Shown piece by piece: positions 41,720 to 52,115 of a stretch of 64,000 nt of DNA. The notes below the pieces were generated by a model. It searched no databases. It saw only the letters and a program-made list of their open reading frames with translations, and was not told the origin of the DNA. Every line of letters begins with the position of its first letter. The first letter of the stretch is position 1. A program made the translations under genes and the position numbers. This DNA comes from Simmondsia chinensis. Lineage: Eukaryota; Streptophyta; Magnoliopsida; Caryophyllales; Simmondsiaceae. The stretch lies in the NCBI GenBank assembly GCA_018398585.1, contig JAGTTD010000005.1, positions 8,425,355 to 8,489,354 on the forward strand. The letters are read 5' to 3'.

Positions 41720-41890
41720 CATCTTCACCAATTCACATCATCTTGATCACCGTCACCACCCAGCTCACCACCATCTTCATCATCATCGTCGTGATTATCG
41801 TCATTGTCATCATCATCTTCATCATCATCCACACCCAGATTTCCACCATTTTAATCATCATTGTCGTCATCACCACCACCTCACCAGCAA
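41720..41890 (+). repeat. CAT/CAC trinucleotide-rich tract
   Basis: Dense ATCATC/CACCAC units immediately inside the primer site. Frames here are His- or Ile-rich artefacts. Confidence 0.8.
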
Positions 41891-42117
41891 CTACACTACC
41901 AACTGCTCTTCAGCCCACCCAAACCCAATCTGCATACAAGGTGTTCGACGAAATGCCTTAGCGAGTCCCTCAACTCACCTCTTATTTTTTCATCACCATG
42001 TCTATTTCTGACATCACACGAGGTAATTACTGAGCTCCAACCCAATTTACTAAGATTGAATTTCCTAGACTCGGTGATAATGGTGTGGAAGGGTGGTAAC
42101 ATAGTTGTGAGAGGTAC

Positions 42118-42516
42118 TTGGGTACCCTGAACAACTCCCTCATAGAGCTCATACTTCTCCGCCAAACGGGAAGTGTTGGCGAGTATCTGAGCTGGTTTGA
42201 GTCCCTAGTAGACAAGTGTGGGTTGATGGAAGAACATAAGGTTAAGGTGATGATAGGCAGCTTGCGGGAAGAGATGGCTGAAGGCGTTAGCTTGTTCAGG
42301 GCCCAAACAGTTCATGACGCCAAATTGCTGGCAAAACAGCAGGAACGCAATCTCGCCTATCTTGAGAAGAAAGCTGGCAAGGGTCTATGGGGCAATGCAA
42401 AACATGCCTACGCTAAGTCCTATGAAAGACTGTCCCGCCAACCTCCCACCCTAGCAGCTTCCACCAATCGACGACACACCTTAGAGTCAGCCAAGTGTGC
42501 CACCAGCCAAACTTGA
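42118..42516 (+). pseudogene. gag of the TR-GAG element
   Basis: Reads LRQTGSVGEYLSWFESLVDK, IGSLREEMAEGVSLFRAQTV, HDAKLLAKQQERNLAYLEKK: the retrotransposon gag (Retrotrans_gag) fold, without a zinc knuckle. The start region (42010-42118) is frameshifted. The element at 63090-63330 encodes the same segment (SVGEYLGRFESLVDQCG then AEQQERNLAYL). Confidence 0.8.
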
Positions 42517-42630
42517 TGAGGATGACGCCTCTTCTTCATAGTCGGCCTTAGATTTGGGCCTAGATTCTGTCTTGGATACCCCATTGCCTCACTTCTGAGC
42601 ATCTCCATTGAGGTTGCCACGCACCCCCCC

Positions 42631-43123
42631 GTGACAGCAGCGGATGGGAAACTGATTGTCTTTACAACAACTCCATCCTCTGCCATCTCTGTAACTCCAA
42701 TCGCTGACCCGCCTCTACTGCACCCAGTTGATACAACGCCAGCCGGGTCAGATCCTCCAGAGCTTCTGCAGCTACTGTCCGAATTAGAGGAAGCTGTCAC
42801 AACTTCCGCCAAACATCTGCCCTTTCGCCAACTCTTCGATTGTCGAGTACACCTTAAGGACAGCAGCAACCCTGTTAACCTCACAACTTATGTTTTACTG
42901 AAGTTCCAAAAGTTAGTATTTGATCCGGGAGGATTTTCGACGTTCCAGAGTTGGCTCGTTGTCCATGACCCTTGGGGGCAAGGGTCTTTCGAGGGGAAAG
43001 AAGTGATACAAGCCAAGGTGGGATTTGGCATACAGAAGGACGCCATCCCATTAGTCCCCACCCGCCTGAGTGGTAGCTTACTCTCGATCCTCGAGGATGA
43101 GGATCGTTTTAAGGGGGCGATAT
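42631..43123 (+). pseudogene. Pro/Ser-rich and conserved 3' block of the TR-GAG element
   Basis: An open frame from 42631 runs through a Pro/Thr-rich region into a conserved block (KFQKLVFDPGGFSTFQSWLV, HDPWGQGSFEGKEV, SILEDEDRFKGA) that ends at the polypurine tract. The same block occurs at 63810-63990 and 40984-41120. Function unknown; conservation may reflect protein or packaging/priming signals. Confidence 0.6.
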
Positions 43124-43736
43124 TGATACACACTGGATGTCGCTTGGCCGTCAGGACCTCCATCCCAGTGACGACCATCACCTCTGCTACCATATGCCCC
43201 TTCCTAGCCTACCACCAACACTCATACAACAACACGATCACCAACCGCCAACCAGATCTCCATACCCGCCAGCCTCTTCTCCTCCATTACCGCCAGAGCA
43301 CACCTCACCAGCCTTTCCGCCAAGCTTCTATATATGGCGTCACCCCAGCACACATCTAGCTACTGCCAGGACCCCATCAACGCCATCCCCTCGTGCTTGC
43401 CCGTCAGCCATGCCACGGCAACGCCATCAAAAGCCACCTTCCAGAATCTTCTATGGCCTGCCACCTCACCATAGATATTTTATAGATATTTTAGATATTC
43501 TGTCTATAAATAGAGAGTGATGGATTAGGGTTTAGATATGTTATGAATTATGTGTATTCTTCTATCTATCCCCCAATTTCTCTTTATGTCTTCTCCCCTT
43601 TCTTAAACCCTGAATTCATACCTTCTCCCTTTTCTTTTATGTAAATGCTCCATTATTGGAGCTTTTTTATCAAAATATATCTATATTTGCTTGAGATTTT
43701 TATTGATTTGAGTTAGGTTATATTTGCTTTGTATCA
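43124..43736 (+). repeat. 3' LTR of the TR-GAG element
   Basis: Starts TGATACACACTGGATGTCGC, ends TTTGTATCA, followed by GTAGCCGAGACC, which is the continuation of Copia element 1 leader sequence also found right of the solo LTR at 22148. Confidence 0.85.
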
Positions 43737-44125
43737 GTAGCCGAGACCGGAGAAGAGGGCAGCGAACTCGAGAAGAGGTTCTAGGCTGCCATTAGAGTAC
43801 CCGAGCCTAGACTAAGAGTCGATTCTCCAGTAGGTAGAGCCGGTTTGGGAGGTGACGCCAGTGTGGGGAGGTGCATGAATTGGGGTGCTACGCAGTTTGG
43901 AGTTTGGTGCGTGAATTGAATTGGACTTCGGTGTAAATTGTATTAGTATAAATTCTGAAGTCTAGTGAGTGAATTGAATTGGATGAATTGGGTATATTCT
44001 ACAGAAGGAGGGGTGGGGCACTCGTTGTTGTTCCCGTGTCGATGAAGGAGGCGGCGACGTTGGTGCCGCACAAAGGTCGTTCCTTTAATGATTGAAAATT
44101 TGGGTTAAGGAAGTTGATTTGGGTT

Positions 44126-44309
44126 TAGTAGCTCTGATGATACCACAAGAAAGAACCTATTTCAAAGAGTATATTCAAAAGGGTTGGTAATGTATCGCGT
44201 GTGGTGTGCGTGTGTATATAATAGGGAGAGAAGCAATAAATAGATAAAATAAATTTAAAATATCTAAAAATTATCTTACTGACATGATACTACGAATACT
44301 ATACTAACA
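44126..44309 (-). repeat. Copia element 1 5' LTR and primer site, copy 2
   Basis: Minus strand: LTR starts TGTTAGTATAGTATTCG at 44309 and ends at about 44143, followed by TGGTATCATCAGAGC. The rest of the Copia element is absent here because the duplication began inside the TR-GAG element nested in its leader. Confidence 0.8.
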
Positions 44310-45514
44310 AAAATAATTAAGTTTAAGAATTATATTTATGATTTAATCAAAGGATGACTTATTTTATATATTAAAATGCCAAGGTATGTACGTAATAAAT
44401 GTTTATCAAGATATCTAAGTAATAAATTTCATTTATTTAATCACTTTCAACTGAAGTTTATTTAATCTTTTTTTTTTTTTGAACACTTATTTAATCAATG
44501 ATTAATAGAGTTTGAGACACTTTAATGATTTTTATATGTTAAACTTTACTTTTTTTTTTTTTTTTGGTTGCATTGGATAATTGGATCCAAATCCTTAAAA
44601 TTTGATACTTGGAGGAGGGAAAAGATATGAGAAGGGGAACTGAACTTTAATATATAAGATATTTAACATTTTTTTGTAAATTATACACTAGTGCCTTAAC
44701 ATTTGGCACATTAACATTTTTAGTATATAAACTTTATTAAACAATTCAGTTTAAAAATTATATGTGTTTCATAAAATAATACAAACGCAAGTATGGTTTG
44801 AAATAGGTCTTTTATCCAATTTTTCTTCTTTAATAGTGCCACAACACTTGTGGTTTATGTGCAGGATGATGGGACTAACGAGGGGATTATGGATGTACCA
44901 ACAAATAATGACAAATTTTATGCCTTTTCACACTATTATTTGAACTATTTTATTAAATACATATAATTTTTGGACTGTAATATTAATTATACAAAGTTTG
45001 TTGACTTCAAATTCAAATTTTTATGTTTCGAGACAGATAGCTTAACCAGTACGCAAAACTCAATAGCTCAATTTTATACTTTAATTTGTTCCATTTTTTT
45101 ATCAAATAATTTGTTCCTTAATACAAACTATTTATTGGATTTAAACTATGATAACGCATAATCATATCTCACACTTTATATTAAGATTACATTAATATAA
45201 ATATATTAAGATGATTATACTTTATGCTAAGGTAAGTAGTAAAATGTCATTAGAACTTATGACTTGTTAGTTAACAAAGGTTAGAATCCTTTTGGGGTTG
45301 CTTTCAAGGGACTTCAAAGGGTGAATACTATTGGAGGTTTGGATCACCCGATGGGCGGTCTCGAGGGTGACAGCCTGAGATGGTGGGTGTACACCCAACA
45401 GAGCCGGTGGGGATGGTTTCTATAGTGGGTTTTACTTCGATAGACTTTACTTTATGTTTAAGCAAATATATTTTAATTGACTTTATCATTACTTGAAAGT
45501 AAATAAAATTTGCA
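44310..45514. other. AT-rich duplicated spacer, empty site for the Copia 2 block
   Basis: Homologous to 22544-23485 joined directly to 27756-28139. The join at about 45146-45150 (TTTAAACTATGATAACGC) shows the state without the 4.3-kb block. No genes. Confidence 0.65.
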
Positions 45515-45820
45515 CTTACAATACCACTACTCTCATAATTCGTTCAATACGTTTTGCAGCAGACACAGGAATCCTAAGCAGAGACAAGTAACAATTGGGA
45601 ACACTAGAAAGATATGATTGAACATGAGTACCACGCCCCCCCAAAGAAAAGAAAGCACGTTTCCAGCCATCCAACCTCTTAACAGTTTTCCTAATCACTG
45701 GCTCTCAAAAGCTAGAAGATCTAGGGTTACCACCAAAAGGAACACCGAGGTAAGATAGCGGCAAATGATGTACCACACAACTCAACAATGAAGAGTATGT
45801 GGACAAAGTCGAATCATCAA
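45515..45820 (-). pseudogene. Inverted LINE RT fragment, copy 2
   Basis: Minus strand carries the same RT thumb remnant: VKRLDGWKRAFFSLGGRGTH and LSLLRIPVSAAKRIERIMRV, slightly better preserved at its 3' end than copy 1. Confidence 0.8.
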
Positions 45821-45869
45821 TATTTACCCCTAGAGTCTGTAGACTGCACATGGTGAGGTGGGATAGAGT

Positions 45870-46436
45870 TTGCAGGCTGCACAATCATGGGGGTTAGGTA
45901 TTGATAATTTGGTGTCTAAGAATATACCCCTTTTAGGTAAATGATTCTGGTGATTCCCTAGAGCACCTGACTCCCTTTGGCACATGGTGATAAGGAGCAA
46001 GTTCGGTCTCCAAGAGAATAAGTGGGATGTAGGGTTGGCGGATGCTGCTGGTTGTTCCTCGCCCTGGGAGTTTATCTCTCACATTTACCCTTCTTTTCTT
46101 CCTCATACTTATTTTATGGTCGATTCCGGTAACCACATTCGTTTTTGGAAAGATAATTGGGTTAGGCATACTACTCTCTCTCACCAATTTCCATTATTAT
46201 ATCGTCTATCTACTGTTCATGGTGCCCCAGTTTCTTCCTTCACTACTCAACGAGGCGATGCACTTTCTTGGAGCATGCACTTTTTTAGGGACCTTATTAC
46301 AAGGAAGGTACATGAATTCACACGGTTAAGACACATCTTGGATCAAGTCCGTTCTTCTTCTTTTCTTGATAAGAGGGGTTGGGTGCCGGACGAGTCCAAC
46401 ACTTTTACTTCTAAATCATTCATCATCTTACATTAA
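45870..46436 (+). pseudogene. LINE RT C-terminal region part 1, copy 2
   Basis: Plus strand; longer open stretch than copy 1 (from 45984): MVIRSKFGLQENKWDVGLAD, SSPWEFISHIYPSFLPHTYF, HIRFWKDNWVRHTTLSHQFP, RKVHEFTRLRHILDQVRSSS. Ends at the MITE insertion. Confidence 0.85.
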
Positions 46437-47820
46437 ATAACCAATTTCCAATTTTCTCATTGTGCTTCTATGTTTGGAGAGCTAAAAGAAAACTATTTTT
46501 CTTTTCTAGTTTTGCAACATAGGAAACTAGAAAATGCTTTCAAGTAATCCCTGTTTTCTAATTTTCTAAAAATTTTGAATGATACATAAATAATGTACAA
46601 TGCAAATAGGAATTAACTTTTATCGCCTTAATATAGAGGTGTAAACGAGACGAGCCGACCCGAGAACCCCCATGTTTGAAGTCGAGCTTGAAAAGGCTTA
46701 TCGACATCATGTTCGAGCCGAGCTTTATCGAGCATTTTCAAGCCTTGTTCAAGCTTGATTCGATAAGATTTTAGTATGCTCGATACTCGGTTTGGCTTGT
46801 TAAGCTTATCGAGTCGAGTCAAGCTTGTTATCGAGCAGTGTCGAACTCGTTACTGATCCCAATCAAGCTTAAAACTAAGCGGAGTTTGCTATCAAGTCGA
46901 GCTCGCTAACGATGCTTTTCAAATTACTATCAAGCCATTATCAAACCACTTTCGAACCAATATCAACTGTTAATGAGCTCTTAACGAGCTTTTATTAAAT
47001 TGTTTGCGAGTGTTAACTAACCGAGCATCTCCTATTCAAACTCGGCTAGTTAAATTTATCGAGCCTGCTTGAACTCCGCTTGCTAAATTATCGAGACCTC
47101 ATATTAAACACAAGCGAGCCCTAGTCGATTTCGAACGCAATTAGTTTATCTAACATTCGGTTCGTTTACACTCCTACATTAGCGGATAGTTCGGAATCGC
47201 TTTTAAAAAAAAGAAATCCTTCATTAAGTACCCCTAAAGCCCACTCTATCACATTCTGCAAAGATGAGTGTCTATATTCGCATGATCCTCTTATTTGTCC
47301 TCTGCCTTGAAAATTATTTATCGTTTTTAAAATTAGGAATCTAGCCTTAAATGCTCTATAATCATTTATGTAAAGGGAGGAGGAGATGGGGGTATATAGA
47401 AAAATATCTGAGCTTAAGGCTCATAGCCTAGTGGTTGGATTCCCAGTTACCAAGTAGGAGCGTCGGGGTTCGAGTCCCCACTAGTGTACCCCCCTTCCTT
47501 GGCTTTACCAAGATTAAAAAAAAAATAGATAAAAAAATAAAAAAAAAATAAAAAAATATAGAAAAATATTATAAAATGAGTATGCAATGTGAAAATGTGA
47601 AAGGGGGGTGGGAGAAAAGTTGAAAAACAAGGACCCTATTTTGTGAAAAAAATTTGAAAAATTTTAAAATTATTTTTCAAATCTGTGAAGGAATAGGGAA
47701 AGTTAGAAAACTATTTTCCAACTTCTAGACTTAGAAAACTGCACTGCTAAACACTTTCTCTAGTTTTCCAGAAAAATTTTCTTGAAAACTATAAAGTTCT
47801 CTATTACTAAACATGACCTA
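46437..47820. mobile_element. hAT-type MITE with nested GAGCT MITE and SINE, copy 2
   Basis: Counterpart of 29030-30262. The nested GAGCT-rich MITE is 46634-47180 (GAGGTGTAAACGAGACGAGC...GTTCGTTTACACTCCTAC). It carries the tRNA-derived SINE at 47408 that copy 1 lacks. Confidence 0.65.
47394..47569 (+). mobile_element. tRNA-derived SINE unique to copy 2
   Basis: Perfect 14-bp target duplication ATATAGAAAAATAT at 47394-47407 and 47556-47569. The 148-bp insert has pol III box A TAGCCTAGTGG (47424-47434), box B GGTTCGAGTCC (47467-47477, 33 nt on), a short unique part and a long A-rich tail with T interruptions. Copy 1 shows the unoccupied site AAATAGAAAAATATTAT at 29998-30014, proving insertion after the duplication. 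Confidence 0.93.
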
Positions 47821-48175
47821 AGGTTCCCTTTAGAATCAGGGTCTTTTTATGGTATTTACTTCTTAACAAGCTAATATCCAGGATTGCCTGCAAAAGTAGA
47901 CTTCTAAGGCTTTGTCTCTGGGAACCTATGTCATGTGCTTCCAAAGTGGTGAGTCTCACGATCATTTAATTTTGAATTGTACATTGGCTTGTGATTTGTG
48001 GTGCAGATTCTTCTCTATCTTTAGTCAGATGTGGGTGGCTCCAAGATTGATTGAATGTTTTTTTGATGTTGAAATACCATGGCATAATGAAAAGGAAAGA
48101 CATCTTAACGCTATTCTTCTCAATGAAGATTGTAATCCTTAATATATATTCTTAGAAAAGAATGTTAAAATCTTT
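47821..48175 (+). pseudogene. LINE zf-RVT region part 2, copy 2
   Basis: Same as 30263-30620: YVMCFQSGESHDHLILNCTL, LWCRFFSIFSQMWVAPRLIE. Interrupted downstream by the hAT element at 48185. Confidence 0.85.
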
Positions 48176-48184
48176 AAGGATCAA

Positions 48185-50756
48185 TAGAGATGGCCAATGG
48201 GCGAACCTCCTCAAAAATGAGGAGGCCCAAGCCCAGCCCGGTTTTGAGCCTTTGGGAGGCTTCCCCCCCCTCCCCCTGTTAGGCTTACAGTGTCCAATGG
48301 CTCAATTTTGAGCCGTTGGGCACATTTGTTTAAATTTAAAAAAAAGTTCTTTTTTTCTATAAATACTAACCAAATTTTTTTTCATTTCACCACACAATAA
48401 TCATCAATTCTCTCTTCTTTATAATCAATTCTTTGCTCTCAATCTCTCAACTTCGAAGTTTCAATTGTGTTATACTCGTAGAAGCTTGTAGAAGTTCAAA
48501 TTTCTGTTTTCGCTTCGGTAAAATTAATATCGAAATTTTATTTATTTGTCATTTTTATTTACCTTACTTGCATTTCATAATAATAAAGTAACAATATAAT
48601 GGCACATAATTTACCTTCATTTGAAGTTGGTCGATCTAACTCTAGCTCTTATTGGCCACCTAAAGCCCCTAGAATGGGTAGCAATACTAGCCAATCTAGA
48701 GGAGTTGAGCTTAATACCCATGAACGTATTTTTTTAGAATCCGTTCCGTCACCTCCCTGCACAGACACCTGTGACTGGGATATGAAAACCTCTACGAGCA
48801 AAGTTATCTTGAATTGGGGTGGTGAGGGATGTTCTGAACCCGAACCCACGCCTACCAACAATGAAACTCAAACTCATACCACTAGGAGCAGTAGTAGACG
48901 TAGTATTAGCGATGTCTAGAAACATTTTACACTATATAGTGAACATACTAAAGTATATTGTACTCTATATGATTCTCCAAAAGCCTTTAGGCATCTACTT
49001 AATAGTGGGATTGTCGCTTTAAAAATACACCTATAAAAAAAGCCACCCCGAATTAAATGCAGATAGAACCCAACAAACTCTCGTACAGCAAGAGATCAGT
49101 GCGCTTACAAACTTTAAGTTTACACAGGAAATAAACAAACACGAATTCATGAGATACGTCTTTCGGCTGAAAAGCCGTTTACCACATGCGTAGATCTTAG
49201 ATTCGTCCGGTATCGTAAAACTGCGTTAAACCTTGCCACTTTAAGGGTCCCTCAGAACACTTTAAAGCAGGACGCATTTAGAGAATTGTATATTTGAAAA
49301 ACGAACTTGAAGAAATTTTAAAGATGAACACGAGCATGTTCTCGTTAATGTCTGACATGTGGAAGACAAAATCCGACTTACCTTTCATGTGCATAACTGC
49401 ACATTGGATTGATTTTTCCTACGTTATGCAAAAAAGAATAATTCATTTTCGCCTATTTGAATATCCCCACGGTGGTTATGTAATCATGGGTGTCATTATG
49501 AACGCATGCCGTGAGTGGGGGATAGACAACAAAATTTTTAGCACTTTTGATAATGCTACTAATAACACTTCATCTGTTAACCAATTAATTAGTTATATGA
49601 GGCCCATGTTAGTTGGAAATTGTTTTGATTTACGTTGTATTTGTCATATATTCTATTTAATGGTAAGGGATAGTATGCAGCTTATAGATTTTTCTCTTAT
49701 GGTTTTAAGACAAGTAATTGCACACGGCGTTCCTTTTAAACAATTTAAATTAGATACACATAATAGGTGGTTAACCATGATTCTAATGTTAGAAAGATGC
49801 TTACCATACAAAGACATCCTAATTGAATTTGTACAGCAAAATCACACAAATCTAAGTTCTTTTAATTTAAAAAATATAAATTGGGATATAATTAATGAAA
49901 TCTATAAATTTTTTGTTATTTTTAAAAAGGCTACCACATTTTTTTTGGATATTATTACCCAACCATTCCACACGCAATATGTAAACTGGTAGATATTACT
50001 GCTTAGATGATGAATAACTCTTCCAACCTCATGTTGCAGGCTTCATTACCCCCATGATAGAAAAATTTTAAAAATATTATTCTAAATTACCAATGGCATA
50101 TTATATTGCCACCATTTTTAATCCACGTTGTAAACTTATGGATTTTGAATTATTTGCCCCAAATGTTTTACAAAAAAATGAAACCAACTTTTGATGTAGC
50201 ATCTTTTGTTGCTAAAGTTGATGAAAATTTACATAATCTATTTTCCGTGTATTTTCAAAAATTATCATATAATACAAACGTTTCTTCTACATCATCTTCT
50301 TTGTCCTCTTCTCGATGAAAATCATATACGTGGGATATATTTAACCAATTACAGCCCAAACAAAGTCCTATGTCATATAGTGAGCTTTCTTTGTCCATGT
50401 GTTCGCCTATGCTCGACTTCTACCTGACAGAGGCTAATCAACATTTTGATATTTTGTAATGGTGGAATTCAAATAAAACCCAATATCCGATACTTTCCAC
50501 CATGGCACACGATATACTAACATATCCGATGTCTACAGTAGCATTGGAGTCTACGTTTAGTGCAAGTGGTGGATTGCTTGGATCAAAGAGAGTGAAGCTA
50601 GCAACTGCCACCTTAGAAATGTTGGTGCTCTTAAAGGACTGGATGGCTCTAGTGGATAAAAACCAAGACCGTCTGAAATTAGAATCATCAAGCGATGAAA
50701 AAGACGATGTTAGCTCTAGTACACGCACCGCACCAACCACAGCAAGTTTAGATTAA
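48185..50756 (+). pseudogene. hAT transposase pseudogene, copy 2
   Basis: Better preserved than copy 1. N-terminal Ser-rich part from ATG 48599; central domain 49294-49992 (MSDMWKTKSDLPFMCITAHW, REWGIDNKIFSTFDNATNNT, VLRQVIAHGVPFKQFKLDTH); then 50106-50318; C-terminal hAT dimerisation domain 50502-50756 (YPMSTVALESTFSASGGLLG, EMLVLLKDWMALVD). In-frame stops and frameshifts occur between these parts, so it is inactive. The usual BED zinc finger is not recognisable. It is inserted in the LINE C-terminus. 50757-51060 is AT-rich with no visible 3' terminal repeat. Confidence 0.85.
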
Positions 50757-51059
50757 TTTATTTATATTGTTATAATTCTATTTTTTATAATATGTTTTCT
50801 TTTATAAAATATATTTATGATTTTATATAGCATATTATATTGTTATAGTTATATTTTTTAACAAGTTATAATATATTTATTTTATAAAATATATTTGTAA
50901 TTATGATTGCATTGTATTATATTTTATATTATTTATTAATAAATTATAATCATTGTTTGGTCAAAATGATTATATATATAATTTTTCATAATTTTATAAG
51001 ACACTATTATTATTGTATTGTATGTTATATATTATATATATTAAAAAAAAAAGGGTTTA

Positions 51060-51310
51060 ATTTCTTGTAGACAAATGTGATCTTTTTAGAGGCTTTATGG
51101 ACCAAGAGATTTAATGGCTTCGTTTATATAATAATAGCTAATTTGCAAAGGGACCGGAGAGTTTTGTACTATTATTCACATTTCATTTGTTCCTTGGTTG
51201 TGTTTGGAGGACATCTTGACCTGAACCCTCTATATAGTTTTTCTCTTTTAATGATATTTCTTATTTCGATCCAAAAAATAATAATAATAATAGTATTACT
51301 CTATTTTTCT
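51060..51310 (+). pseudogene. LINE 3' end with (AAT)n tail, copy 2
   Basis: ALWTKRFNGFVYII remnant, then 3' UTR (CTTGACCTGAACCCTCTATA) ending in AATAATAATAATAG. Counterpart of 33570-33826. Confidence 0.65.
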
Positions 51311-51496
51311 ATTATCACCATATGTCCCCCCTCAGCAAATTTTCAGGCGGAAGTTTGTTTTTTTTTTTCTTTTTATTTTATAACCAGAGAGGCGGAAGGT
51401 TAATGCCCCCGTTGCGATGAGGATGCTTGTTTGACACGTTTTGAAAATTATACATACATTATTTATTTTAAAAAAAAAAAACCCAAGACAAGGTAT

Positions 51497-51795
51497 TATT
51501 AGAGTGTAAAACCAATCATAAGTTTTCATCCATCAACTTAAGCTTTTGGGTTAGTTGATTCATTAACATAATATCATATTTAAGTTAACCACGAGGTCAC
51601 AATTCGAATCTCAACATCCCCACTTTTAATATTAATACTAATATAATTTAAACATAAGGTATGAGCAAGACTTGTACAATGCCTACGCTTCAAGCTCAAT
51701 AGGAATTTGCCTGAGAGGGCATGTTAGAGTATAAAATTAATCTCGGATCTCTACCCATCAGCTTAAACTTTTGAAATAGTTGGTTATTTCATGGG
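51497..51795 (+). mobile_element. TRIM-like mini LTR element, copy 2
   Basis: Direct repeats at 51500-51570 and 51723-51795 (TTAGAGTGTAAAACCAATC; TTAGAGTATAAAATTAATC), with a purine tract GAGAGGGC before the second. Counterpart of 38329-38612. Confidence 0.55.
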
Positions 51796-52115
51796 TATGT
51801 TTGACTAAAGCACAATATGTTATAATACTAATGAAGTAAATCCTCATCCGGAGATTTTCATCTGTGCAAACCAACATACTATACTAGACTAAAACGAAGA
51901 AAAGTGAGTCCAGATGCAAACCGATAACTGGACCAAAGAGAAACCCACTACACACATCCGAAGTTGTCAAACTAGTTATGGCAGTATACAAACAACAGCA
52001 TTACAATCCGAAACACATTTCCAGCACTCCCTTATGCACCAAACATGAACAAGAACGACGAAAAAGTAACTATCCGATTTTTGTTTATGTATAACCATAT
52101 CCATTCACTCATGAA

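Larger units (their letters stand above)
41121..43736 (+). mobile_element. TR-GAG type non-autonomous LTR retrotransposon
   Basis: LTRs 41121-41689 and 43124-43736 (TGATACACAC...TTTGTATCA) flank 1.43 kb. Primer site TTGGTATCAGAGCAG lies at 41691, and a polypurine tract AAGGGGGCGA at 43111-43120. Coding capacity is a gag fragment and a Pro/Ser-rich stretch only; there is no protease, RT or integrase. This matches the published TR-GAG class (terminal repeats plus gag only). A related element is at 62634. Confidence 0.9.

Noticed and set aside
41682..42011. His-rich protein gene
   Set aside because: It is produced by a CAT/CAC microsatellite just inside the primer site of the TR-GAG element.
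47394..47569. A true tRNA gene
   Set aside because: A and B boxes are present, but the cloverleaf arms are not maintained and an A-rich tail with target duplications follows, so it is a SINE.
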